From an uncultured Prevotellaceae bacterium (lineage in GTDB: Bacteria > Bacteroidota > Bacteroidia > Bacteroidales > Muribaculaceae), in the NCBI GenBank assembly GCA_905207705.1, contig CAJLMA010000004.1, positions 124,001-188,000 on the forward strand: a stretch of 64,000 nt of DNA, written 5' to 3'. Made by a program: the position numbers and the translations under genes. The notes under the pieces are model-generated. The model had not been told where the DNA came from, made no database searches, and saw nothing but the letters and a program-made list of their open reading frames with translations. Position 1 is the first letter of the stretch; the number at the start of each line of letters is the position of its first letter. Of the stretch, positions 25,309 through 33,234 are shown piece by piece.

Positions 25309-26457
25309 ATGGATATGTTTCAAGTATATGAACCGTTTGACATACGGATAGTCAAAGGTGTAGGGTGCTATGTGTTCGATGACAAAGGGACACGTTACCT
25401 CGATTTATACGGTGGGCACGCTGTCATTCAGATAGGCCATTCCAATCCGTATTATAATCAAAAGGTAATTGAACAACTCCATCGGTTAGCTTTCTATTCT
25501 AATTCGGTCGTCAACGAAGAACAGCGTAAGTTTATCAAGAAACTGGAAGCGCAATGCGGCTATCCGGACTATTCCGTCTTTCTTGTCAATTCGGGTGCAG
25601 AAGCTGTGGAGAACGCACTGAAGTTGGCTTCGTTTCATACCGGACGAAAACGGGTACTGGCTTTTCGAAAGGCATTTCACGGCAGGACGGCTGCAGCGGT
25701 ATAGGTTAGCGACTTTCCGGCTTTCAAAGCACCGATAAGCCAATCGGATAACGTGACATTTGTTCCGTTGAACGACCGGGAAGCCGTGCTGGAGGAACTG
25801 GCGAAGGAAGAATATGCCGCCGTTATCTTCGAAGGCATCCAGGGCCTGGGCGGGATAAATGTGCCGGATGACGGTTTCCTGTGTTGGCTTCGGGAGGAAT
25901 GTACCTGTAGGGGAACCATCCTTGTGGCAGACGAAATACAGTCGGGTTACGGCAGGAGCGGCCGATTCTTCGCTCACCAATACGCAAATATCAAGGCGGA
26001 TATTATAGCAGTAGCAAAAGGCATTGCCAACGGATTCCCTATGGCTGCCATCCTTGTGCATCCGATGTTCAAAGCTGTGAAGGGACAGCTGGGGACGACT
26101 TTTGGCGGGAATCACTTGGCTTGTGCAGCCGCCTCGGCAGTTCTTGACGTCATGCAGGATGAGCATCTGGTGGAAAATGCGGAAAAAGTAGGCACTTACC
26201 TGATTCATGCGTTGAAGGCAATGCCCGGCATCAAGGAAGTGCGTGGGCGCGGACTGATGATAGGATTGGAGTTCGACTTCCCTGTCAAGCAACTGCGGGA
26301 AAGCCTGCTATACGACTATCACATCTTCACCGGCATTTCCGGGACGAACGTCATCCGGCTTTTGCCTCCGCTTACGCTCTCCACGGAACAGGCGGATGAT
26401 TTCATAGGCGTATTAAAAAAAGCAATGGAACAAATTAAAACAAGCATACAACAATGA
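25309..26457 (+). pseudogene. ArgD-like class III aminotransferase interrupted by an in-frame amber codon
   Basis: One continuous frame of 382 codons is broken only by TAG at 25702-25704 (codon 132). Both parts are conserved: GGHAVIQIGHSNPYY and NSGAEAVENALKLASFHTGR before it, and FEGIQGLGGI, ADEIQSGYGRSG and the PLP lysine in VAKGIANGFP (Lys237) after it. The closest family is acetylornithine aminotransferase (ArgD), in the form seen in Bacteroides. The stop follows GRTAAAV, where homologues have a variable residue such as Glu, so a single GAG or CAG to TAG change explains it. Without suppression neither fragment would be active. It is first in the operon and overlaps serC by 4 bases (ATGA). 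Confidence 0.8.
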
Positions 26458-27530
26458 AGAAGCACAATTTTTACGCAGGCCCGGCAGTATTGCCGGTGCC
26501 GGCAGTTGAGAATACAGCAAAGGCCGTACTTGATTTCAACGGTATCGGCATGTCGCTCATGGAGATAAGCCACCGTTCCAAAGAATTCCAGTCGGTTATG
26601 GATGAAGCTCAGGCTCTTTTCAAAGAATTGCTGAATGTACCGAAGGGCTATTCCGTCCTTTTTATGGGTGGAGGGGCAAGTACGCAATTCGCGCTTATTC
26701 CACTTAATCTGCTTGAAAGGAAAGCTGTCTACCTCGATACAGGCATTTGGGCAAGCAAAGCCATTGCTGAAGCGGAAGTATTCGGAGAGGTTGAAGTTAT
26801 TGCTTCGTCAAAAGATGCGAAATACAGCTTTATCCCGAAGGAGTATTCCATTCCTGAAGATGCTGACTATTTCCACATCACGACTAACAACACCATCTAC
26901 GGCACCCAGTTGCACCACGACATAGATTCTCCCGTACCATTGGTGGCAGACATGTCGTCCGACATTTTTTCACGGGTGATAGATGTTTCTAAGTATGGCC
27001 TGATTTACGGAGGGGCACAGAAGAACCTGTCGCAGGCTGGCGTGACGTTTGTATTAGTCAAAGACGAACTGCTTGGGAAAGTATCACGTCGTATTCCGAA
27101 AATCTTTGACTATCGCAACCACATCGACAAAGGTTCGATGTATAACACTCCTCCGGTTCTGCCCATTTACACAGCCCTTGAAACCATGCGTTGGATAAAA
27201 GCCAACGGAGGTGTAGCTGAAATGGAACGCCGTAGCAAGCAGAAAGCCAATCTTCTTTATGATGAGATTGACCGTAATCCGCTGTTCAGGGGCACTGCGG
27301 TCAAGGAGGACCGTTCCTATATGAATGTTTGCTTTGTCATGGCAGACAGTTATGAGGACAAAGTCGATGAATTTCTTTCATTTACGCTCTCAAAAGGAAT
27401 TGTCGGAGTGAAAGGACACCGTATGGCCGGAGGCTTCCGTGCTTCGCTTTACAATGCACTTCCGATAGAAAGTGTAATGGCGTTGGTCAATACAATGCAA
27501 GAGTTTGAACGGCTTGTGATTAAAAAATAA
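26454..27530 (+). CDS. serC: Phosphoserine aminotransferase
   Basis: SerC makes 3-phosphoserine from 3-phosphohydroxypyruvate and glutamate. Some homologues also act as PdxF in the DXP-dependent PLP pathway. The 358-residue length is normal. Motifs include the opening HNFYAGPAVLP, MEISHRSKEF, the GGGAST loop, the PLP lysine in GGAQKNLSQAG (Lys190), and GHRMAGGFRASLYNA near the C-terminus. Translation is coupled to the preceding aminotransferase by an ATGA overlap. SerA and SerB are not in this window, so the enzyme must share the host serine pathway or a different phospho-keto substrate. Confidence 0.93.
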   Translation: MKKHNFYAGPAVLPVPAVENTAKAVLDFNGIGMSLMEISHRSKEFQSVMDEAQALFKELLNVPKGYSVLFMGGGASTQFALIPLNLLERKAVYLDTGIWASKAIAEAEVFGEVEVIASSKDAKYSFIPKEYSIPEDADYFHITTNNTIYGTQLHHDIDSPVPLVADMSSDIFSRVIDVSKYGLIYGGAQKNLSQAGVTFVLVKDELLGKVSRRIPKIFDYRNHIDKGSMYNTPPVLPIYTALETMRWIKANGGVAEMERRSKQKANLLYDEIDRNPLFRGTAVKEDRSYMNVCFVMADSYEDKVDEFLSFTLSKGIVGVKGHRMAGGFRASLYNALPIESVMALVNTMQEFERLVIKK

Positions 27531-27546
27531 TAATCTGGTAGAATAA

Positions 27547-28680
27547 ATGAACAACAAAATTATGTTGTCTTTGCCTCATATGTGCGGCAAAGAACAGAAT
27601 TTCATCGCCGAAGCCTTCAAATCCAATTGGATAGTTCCACTTGGCCCTTGCGTTGATGCTTTTGAAAAATTGCTGACTGAATATGTGGGTGAGAATCGAG
27701 AAGCAGTCGCCCTCAGTAGTGGAACTGCCGCTATTCATCTCGGGCTAATCCTACTTGGAATAAAATCAGGAGATGAGGTTCTATGTCAGGATTTCACTTT
27801 TGCAGCATCGGCAAATCCAGCTGTCTATCTTGGAGCTAAACCGGTGTTCATTGACAGCGAGAAAGGCACATGGAATATGTCGCCAGTGCTGCTGGAAGAA
27901 GCAATAAAAGACCGTATTAAGGTTACAGGTAAAAAGCCTAAAGCCATCATCCCAGTTGATCTTTACGGTATGCCGGCAAAAATGGATAAAATAATGGAAA
28001 TTGCTCGTCACTATGAGATTCCAGTGCTTGAAGATTCAGCAGAGGCTCTCGGTTCAGAAATAAATGGTCGTAAATGCGGAACATTTGGCGACTTCGGAGT
28101 GTTTTCTTTCAATGGCAACAAAATGATAACCACATCCGGTGGTGGTGCCCTGATATGTAACTCTCATGAGGCAGCATTGCGCACCAAATACTATGCAACA
28201 CAAGCTCGTGAAGCGGTTATTTATTATCTACATAAGAATATCGGTTACAACTATCGGTTAAGCAATGTTTGTGCAGCTATTGGATGTGGCCAAATGACTG
28301 TGCTTGAAGATAGAATAGCTCGCCGCCGTCAGATACATAAAATGTACTGTGACAGACTTAATAAGACTCTTGGAATTAAGGTATTCGACAATCCATCTTC
28401 AGAATATAATGCGAATTTCTGGCTTTCCTGTATCCTGATTGACCGTAATATCACGGGATATTCATGGGAGAAGGTCTATGAAGTTCTAAAATCCAACGAT
28501 ATAGAAACTCGTCCTCTTTGGAACCCGATGCATCAACAGCCCGTTTTTGCGGATGCACCATTCTATGGAAATGGCACATCTGACTGGCTTTTTGACAATG
28601 GCCTCTGCCTCCCGTCAGGCTCATCAATGACTGATGACGATGTGGAAAGAGTAATAAATATTATTGAAAACATCAAGTAA
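27547..28680 (+). CDS. DegT/DnrJ/EryC1/StrS family aminotransferase
   Basis: The 377-residue PLP enzyme has the DegT family layout. It opens MLSLPHMCGKEQNFIAEAFK, then has SSGTAAIHLGL for phosphate binding, the LEDSAEALGS aspartate that holds the pyridine nitrogen, and the PLP lysine in FNGNKMITTSGGG (Lys192). Members usually aminate nucleotide-linked keto sugars, but some work on other ketones. No sugar-nucleotide genes are in this operon, so the usual capsule role is not supported here and the substrate is open. It starts 16 bases after serC. Confidence 0.88.
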   Translation: MNNKIMLSLPHMCGKEQNFIAEAFKSNWIVPLGPCVDAFEKLLTEYVGENREAVALSSGTAAIHLGLILLGIKSGDEVLCQDFTFAASANPAVYLGAKPVFIDSEKGTWNMSPVLLEEAIKDRIKVTGKKPKAIIPVDLYGMPAKMDKIMEIARHYEIPVLEDSAEALGSEINGRKCGTFGDFGVFSFNGNKMITTSGGGALICNSHEAALRTKYYATQAREAVIYYLHKNIGYNYRLSNVCAAIGCGQMTVLEDRIARRRQIHKMYCDRLNKTLGIKVFDNPSSEYNANFWLSCILIDRNITGYSWEKVYEVLKSNDIETRPLWNPMHQQPVFADAPFYGNGTSDWLFDNGLCLPSGSSMTDDDVERVINIIENIK

Positions 28681-28690
28681 ATCTCAAAAT

Positions 28691-29566
28691 ATGAAAAATG
28701 ACAGATACGAACTGAACAAGAATCTTGCTCAGATGTTAAAGGGTGGTGTAATCATGGATGTGACAACTCCCGAACAAGCGAAAATTGCAGAACGTGCCGG
28801 TGCCGTTGCAGTCATGGCTCTTGAACGTATCCCTGCAGATATAAGGGCGGTCGGAGGAGTGTCAAGAATGAGCGACCCAAAGATGATTAAAGGAATACAG
28901 GATGCAGTGAGCATACCTGTAATGGCAAAAGTGCGTATAGGCCATTTTGCCGAAGCACAGATACTTGAAGCCATTGAGATTGATTATATTGACGAAAGCG
29001 AGGTTTTATCTCCTGCCGATGGTGTCTATCACATAGACAAAACCAAATTCAAAACCCCGTTTGTATGCGGTGCAAAAGACCTCGGCGAAGCCTTACGCCG
29101 AATAGCGGAAGGTGCATCCATGATACGTACCAAAGGGGAACCGGGAACAGGCGACGTTATTCAAGCAGTGACACACATGCGTAGCATGATGTCTGAAATA
29201 CGTCGTATACAATCATTGCATGAGGATGAAATCTATAATGAGGCAAAAGAGCTTCAGGTCCCACTTGATTTACTCTGGTATGTTCATGAAAACGGTAAGC
29301 TCCCCGTTGTGAATTTCGCTGCCGGTGGCATCGCTACACCTGCGGATGCAGCACTGATGATGCAGCTTGGAGCAGAAGGAGTTTTTGTAGGTTCAGGAAT
29401 ATTCAAGTCCGGAAATCCTGAAAAACGTGCTTTGGCAATAGTCAAGGCTGTAACAAACTACAACGATCCGGCCATTCTTGCAGAGGTCTCAGCTGACCTT
29501 GGCGAGGCCATGGTCGGCATAAACGAGAATGAAATTAAACTATTGATGGCAGAGCGGGGCATATAA
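28691..29566 (+). CDS. pdxS: Pyridoxal 5'-phosphate synthase subunit PdxS
   Basis: PdxS builds PLP from a pentose 5-phosphate, glyceraldehyde 3-phosphate and ammonia. I start at 28691 (MKNDRYELNKNLAQML), giving 291 residues, the usual size. A frame from 28664 would overlap the previous gene. The key residues are present: Asp23 in GVIMDVTT, Lys80 in VMAKVRIGH, and the second lysine in MIRTKGEPGTGDV. The glycine-rich phosphate sites AAGGIATPADA and GVFVGSGIF are intact. It is 10 bases after the DegT gene and 7 before pdxT, so a full PLP synthase is encoded inside an operon of PLP-using enzymes. Confidence 0.97.
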   Translation: MKNDRYELNKNLAQMLKGGVIMDVTTPEQAKIAERAGAVAVMALERIPADIRAVGGVSRMSDPKMIKGIQDAVSIPVMAKVRIGHFAEAQILEAIEIDYIDESEVLSPADGVYHIDKTKFKTPFVCGAKDLGEALRRIAEGASMIRTKGEPGTGDVIQAVTHMRSMMSEIRRIQSLHEDEIYNEAKELQVPLDLLWYVHENGKLPVVNFAAGGIATPADAALMMQLGAEGVFVGSGIFKSGNPEKRALAIVKAVTNYNDPAILAEVSADLGEAMVGINENEIKLLMAERGI

Positions 29567-29573
29567 CAGCTTT

Positions 29574-30155
29574 ATGATTACAATAGGTATCTTAGCACTG
29601 CAAGGTGCTTTTCGTGAACATGAGGAAATGCTCGACAGAATCAATGTTGGTCATTTCCTCATACGGAAAGCCAATGATCTCAAGTCTCCGATGGATGGTC
29701 TTATCATACCCGGAGGAGAAAGTACTACTATAGGCAAATTACTTCTTGAACAGGGACTCTATGACACTTTAAGAGAAAAAATAATTGCCGGATTGCCTGT
29801 GTTTGGGACTTGCGCGGGAATGATACTCCTTGCCAATTCATTGAAAGACGATACAACCAAGCATCTTCAAGTTATGGATATTTGTGTGAAGCGCAATGCT
29901 TATGGAAGACAACTCGGCAGTTTCTTTTCTGTGGATAAATTTGGAGAATCAGATGTGCCAATGACATTCATTCGTGCTCCATTCATTGACAGTGTAGGAA
30001 ATGGCGTTGAAATTCTTTCAGTAGTTAACGGGCATATAGTGGCTGCACGCCAGAAGAACATACTTGTGACATCATTCCACCCCGAATTGAACACGGATAC
30101 AGTTGTTCATTCTTATTTCATTGACAAAATAGTTAAACCTTATGTGCATAAATAA
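29574..30155 (+). CDS. pdxT: Pyridoxal 5'-phosphate synthase glutaminase subunit PdxT
   Basis: PdxT hydrolyses glutamine and channels ammonia to PdxS in a 12+12 subunit complex. The 193-residue protein has the class I glutamine amidotransferase triad: Cys80 in GTCAGMIL, and the His and Glu in SFHPEL near the C-terminus. The GGEST loop (47-51) marks the PdxT subfamily. It follows pdxS by 7 bases and overlaps the next gene by 14 bases, which implies translational coupling. Confidence 0.97.
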   Translation: MITIGILALQGAFREHEEMLDRINVGHFLIRKANDLKSPMDGLIIPGGESTTIGKLLLEQGLYDTLREKIIAGLPVFGTCAGMILLANSLKDDTTKHLQVMDICVKRNAYGRQLGSFFSVDKFGESDVPMTFIRAPFIDSVGNGVEILSVVNGHIVAARQKNILVTSFHPELNTDTVVHSYFIDKIVKPYVHK

Positions 30156-30918
30156 GACAACAACAATATTCTATTCTCCTACAAAAACTTCAGAGAAAAT
30201 AGCCAAGGCAATAGCAGAAGGTGTTTCATTTGGCCAATCAGATGTAATAGATCTGACGTTGGATAACTTTATGACTGAAATACCTGTAGAAGACTCCCTT
30301 ACAATCATAGTCGCTCCAGTTTATTCAGGCAGGATAGCTCCTACTGCTCTTGAAAGAATCAAACGTGTGAAAGGGAAAAATGCTCCTGCTATTATTGTTG
30401 CCGTATATGGCAACCGTGATTATGATGATGCCATAGTAGAACTGTATGATACAGTGGTTGCCAATGGCTTCACGGTTTTGTCAGCCGGGGCTTTTATTGG
30501 CGAACATAGCTTTAGCCGCCAAGATATGCCGATAGCCAAAGGACGGCCTGATGCGTCTGATTTGCAAATGGCACGCAACTTTGGCGCAGACAGTCTGAAG
30601 AAACTGCGTGATGACAAGATTCCTGAGAAACTGAAGCTGAAAGGCAACCGTCCGTATCTTGTTCCGGCCGCATTGCCTCCGATGGCTCCGGTCTGTACTG
30701 ATTGGTGTGTGAATGACGGCATGTGCATAACATTGTGTCCGACCAGTGCAATTCACTTTGACAGCGATGGAAATATTGCAACAGACGCGACAAAATGTAC
30801 TCTTTGTTGTGCTTGTGTAAAAGGATGTCCGAACAATGCGAGGATTTTTGACACTCCATTCACGCAGCAGCTGCACGAGTCTTGTAAGGAAAGAAAAGAA
30901 CCGGAATTATTTTTGTAA
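30142..30918 (+). CDS. EFR1-type flavodoxin/ferredoxin fusion protein
   Basis: The 258-residue protein joins an N-terminal flavodoxin-like domain to a C-terminal ferredoxin domain. The flavodoxin part starts TTTIFYSPTKTSEKIAKAIA and has the APVYSGRIAPTALERI loop. The ferredoxin part has CVNDGMCITLCPTSAI and CTLCCACVKGCPNNA, two 4Fe-4S clusters. It resembles the EFR1 family of putative electron-transfer proteins in anaerobes. Its place inside an aminotransferase/PLP operon is unexpected and suggests a reductive step or cofactor-reduction step in the pathway. The partner and substrate are unknown. Confidence 0.85.
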   Translation: MCINKTTTIFYSPTKTSEKIAKAIAEGVSFGQSDVIDLTLDNFMTEIPVEDSLTIIVAPVYSGRIAPTALERIKRVKGKNAPAIIVAVYGNRDYDDAIVELYDTVVANGFTVLSAGAFIGEHSFSRQDMPIAKGRPDASDLQMARNFGADSLKKLRDDKIPEKLKLKGNRPYLVPAALPPMAPVCTDWCVNDGMCITLCPTSAIHFDSDGNIATDATKCTLCCACVKGCPNNARIFDTPFTQQLHESCKERKEPELFL

Positions 30919-30936
30919 AAACAGATACTGTATTGT

Positions 30937-31965
30937 ATGATGGAACAATTGGATTTGGATTGGTCCAATCTTCCTTTCGGTTATATGAAAACCGATTATA
31001 ATGTAAGACTTCATTATAAGAGCGGAAGGTGGGGTGAGCTTGAAATATGTAGTGATGAGAATATATCACTCCACATAGCTGCAAGCTCGTTACATTATGG
31101 ACAGCAAGCGTTTGAGGGATTGAAAGCATTTAGAGGAAAAGACGGGAAAATCAGGATTTTCCGTCTTGAAGCAAACGCGGCAAGATTGCAGGCAAGTTGC
31201 CGGGGTATTCTCATGCCGGAACTCCCGACGGAAAAATTTAAGGATGCAGTGGTTAACGTAGTCAAACTGAACGAAAGGTTCATTCCGCCCTATGGGAGTG
31301 GTGCGGCTCTCTATATCCGTCCGTTGCTGATAGGCACCAGTGCGCGTGTGGGCGTCAGCCCCTCAACGGAATATCTGTTTGTCGTGTTCGTCACACCTGT
31401 CGGCCCCTATTTCAAAGGCGGTTTTAGTGCTAATCCGTATGTTATTCTTCGACGTTATGATAGAGCTGCACCACTTGGCACAGGAATCTACAAGGTAGGA
31501 GGCAACTATGCGGCAAGTCTCCGTGCCAACAAGGAAGCGCACGACTTGGGATATTCATGTGAGTTTTATCTCGATGCCAAAGAAAAAAAGTATATCGACG
31601 AATGTGGCGCGGCCAATTTCTTCGGTATAAAGGATAATACTTACATTACACCGGATTCCACATCAATTCTTCCCTCTATAACCAATGACAGTCTGATGAG
31701 ACTTGCCTCGGATATGGGCATGAAAGTTGAACGCCGTCCAATTCCCGAGGAGGAACTGGCAAGTTTTGAGGAAGCGGGCGCTTGTGGCACCGCAGCGGTG
31801 ATCAGTCCGATTTTGCGGATTGATGATTTGGACAAAGGGACTTCTTACGTCATCGCAAAAGACGGCAAGCCGGGGAAATATAGCCGTAGATTGTATGAAA
31901 AACTTAGAGCCATTCAATACGGTGATGAACCAGACATATATGGTTGGGTAACAATCCTCGATTGA
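30937..31965 (+). CDS. ilvE: Branched-chain amino acid aminotransferase-like, class IV
   Basis: The 342-residue protein is a fold type IV PLP enzyme. It has SSLHYGQQAFEGLKAFR, the arginine-rich IRIFRLEANAARL, the PLP lysine in GTGIYKVGGNYA (Lys186), and FLTGTAA-like EAGACGTAAVISPI near the C-terminus. This is the BCAT group, which exchanges amino groups between Leu/Ile/Val and 2-oxoglutarate. A specialised substrate is possible given the operon. A host ilvE presumably exists elsewhere. It starts 18 bases after the EFR1 gene, with two adjacent ATGs. Confidence 0.88.
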   Translation: MMEQLDLDWSNLPFGYMKTDYNVRLHYKSGRWGELEICSDENISLHIAASSLHYGQQAFEGLKAFRGKDGKIRIFRLEANAARLQASCRGILMPELPTEKFKDAVVNVVKLNERFIPPYGSGAALYIRPLLIGTSARVGVSPSTEYLFVVFVTPVGPYFKGGFSANPYVILRRYDRAAPLGTGIYKVGGNYAASLRANKEAHDLGYSCEFYLDAKEKKYIDECGAANFFGIKDNTYITPDSTSILPSITNDSLMRLASDMGMKVERRPIPEEELASFEEAGACGTAAVISPILRIDDLDKGTSYVIAKDGKPGKYSRRLYEKLRAIQYGDEPDIYGWVTILD

Positions 31966-32013
31966 ATTAAAATTATTATACAACTAACTGACAATATAAA
32001 TCAGCCAATCTCA

Positions 32014-33201
32014 ATGAAACTGTTACAAGAACAACTAAGTAAATATCAGGAACCTCAGAAGGCTAAAGCCGCAGGCATATATCCTTATTTCCGGGCTATA
32101 TCCTCAGAACAAGACTCCGAAGTTATAATCAACGGGCGCAAAGTGCTTATGTTCGGCTCTAATTGCTATTCCGGACTCGTCAACGACCCTAGAATAAAAG
32201 AAGCTGCAATAGAGGCAACAAAAAAATACGGAACAGGTTGTGCAGGCTCTCCTTTTCTCAATGGCACGTTAGACCTTCATAAGCAGCTCGAGGCCCGGTT
32301 GGCTGAATATATCGGGAAAGAGGATGTAATGATTTATTCGACCGGTTTTGAAGCCAACCTCGGTGTAGTATCAATATTGACCGGCAGGGAAGATTACATT
32401 CTGTGGGACGAGCAGGACCATGCCTCAATAATTGAAGGTAAGCGGCTGTCATACTCTAAGCAGTTCAAATACCGTCATAATGACATGGCTTCACTTGAAG
32501 CTCAACTGCAAAAGTGTGACCCTCAGAGGGTAAAACTTATTGTAACCGACAGTGTGTTTTCGATGGAAGGCGATGTCGCTGATGTAAGGACCATAGTGGA
32601 TCTTGCAAAGAAATACAATGCCAGCATCATGGTGGATGAGGCTCATGGTATTGGCGTATTCGGAGAAGGCGGCCGTGGTGTTTGTCATCACTACGGCGTA
32701 ACACAAGATGTGGATTTGATAATGGGGACATTCTCAAAGTCGTTTGCATCGCTTGGTGGCTTCATTGCAACCGATAAGACTGTAACAAATTATCTTCGTC
32801 ATCATTCTCGGTCTTATATTTTTACGGCAAGTATAACGCCGGCATCAACGGCTGCAGCACTTAAGGCAATCGACATAATGATAGACGAACCGGAGCGGCA
32901 AGAGCATCTATGGGAGATAACCCGTTTTGCTATAGACGGGTTCAGGAATATGGGCTGTGAGATAGGTAGAACATCCACACCGATAATACCTCTGTATGTC
33001 CGTGATAACAATAAAACTTTTGCTATAACACATGATTTGTTAGAAGAAGGAATATTTGTAAATCCCGTTGTTTCACCTGCGGTAGCGCCACATGATACAC
33101 AGATTCGGTTTTCACTTATGGCTACTCATACAAAAGAACAACTAATGATAGCCTTGGATAAGATACAAAAAGTGTTCCGGGCTTATAATCTCATTCCGTA
33201 A
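32014..33201 (+). CDS. Alpha-oxoamine synthase, serine palmitoyltransferase-like
   Basis: The 395-residue PLP enzyme condenses an amino acid with an acyl-CoA and releases CO2. It is most like Bacteroides serine palmitoyltransferase (Spt): the opening MKLLQEQLSKYQEPQ, FGSNCYSGL, GTGCAGSPFLNGTLDLH and TFSKSFASLGG all match that group as I recall it. His136 (DEQDHAS), Asp208 and His211 (VDEAHG) and Lys242 (GTFSKS) have the same spacing as the SPT catalytic set. Alternatives are glycine C-acetyltransferase (Kbl), BioF or a cysteate acyltransferase. It is the only acyl-transfer enzyme in the operon and lies between ilvE and glyA. Confidence 0.82.
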   Translation: MKLLQEQLSKYQEPQKAKAAGIYPYFRAISSEQDSEVIINGRKVLMFGSNCYSGLVNDPRIKEAAIEATKKYGTGCAGSPFLNGTLDLHKQLEARLAEYIGKEDVMIYSTGFEANLGVVSILTGREDYILWDEQDHASIIEGKRLSYSKQFKYRHNDMASLEAQLQKCDPQRVKLIVTDSVFSMEGDVADVRTIVDLAKKYNASIMVDEAHGIGVFGEGGRGVCHHYGVTQDVDLIMGTFSKSFASLGGFIATDKTVTNYLRHHSRSYIFTASITPASTAAALKAIDIMIDEPERQEHLWEITRFAIDGFRNMGCEIGRTSTPIIPLYVRDNNKTFAITHDLLEEGIFVNPVVSPAVAPHDTQIRFSLMATHTKEQLMIALDKIQKVFRAYNLIP

Positions 33202-33234
33202 ATAATAATCAGAACTTTCATATACTGACACACA

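Noticed and set aside
25702..25704. Amber codon as a pyrrolysine or programmed readthrough site
   Set aside because: No pyl genes or readthrough context are visible, and a single point mutation in a variable position is a simpler explanation.
27547..28680. DegT aminotransferase as evidence for a capsule locus
   Set aside because: No glycosyltransferase, flippase or sugar-nucleotide gene accompanies it in the island.
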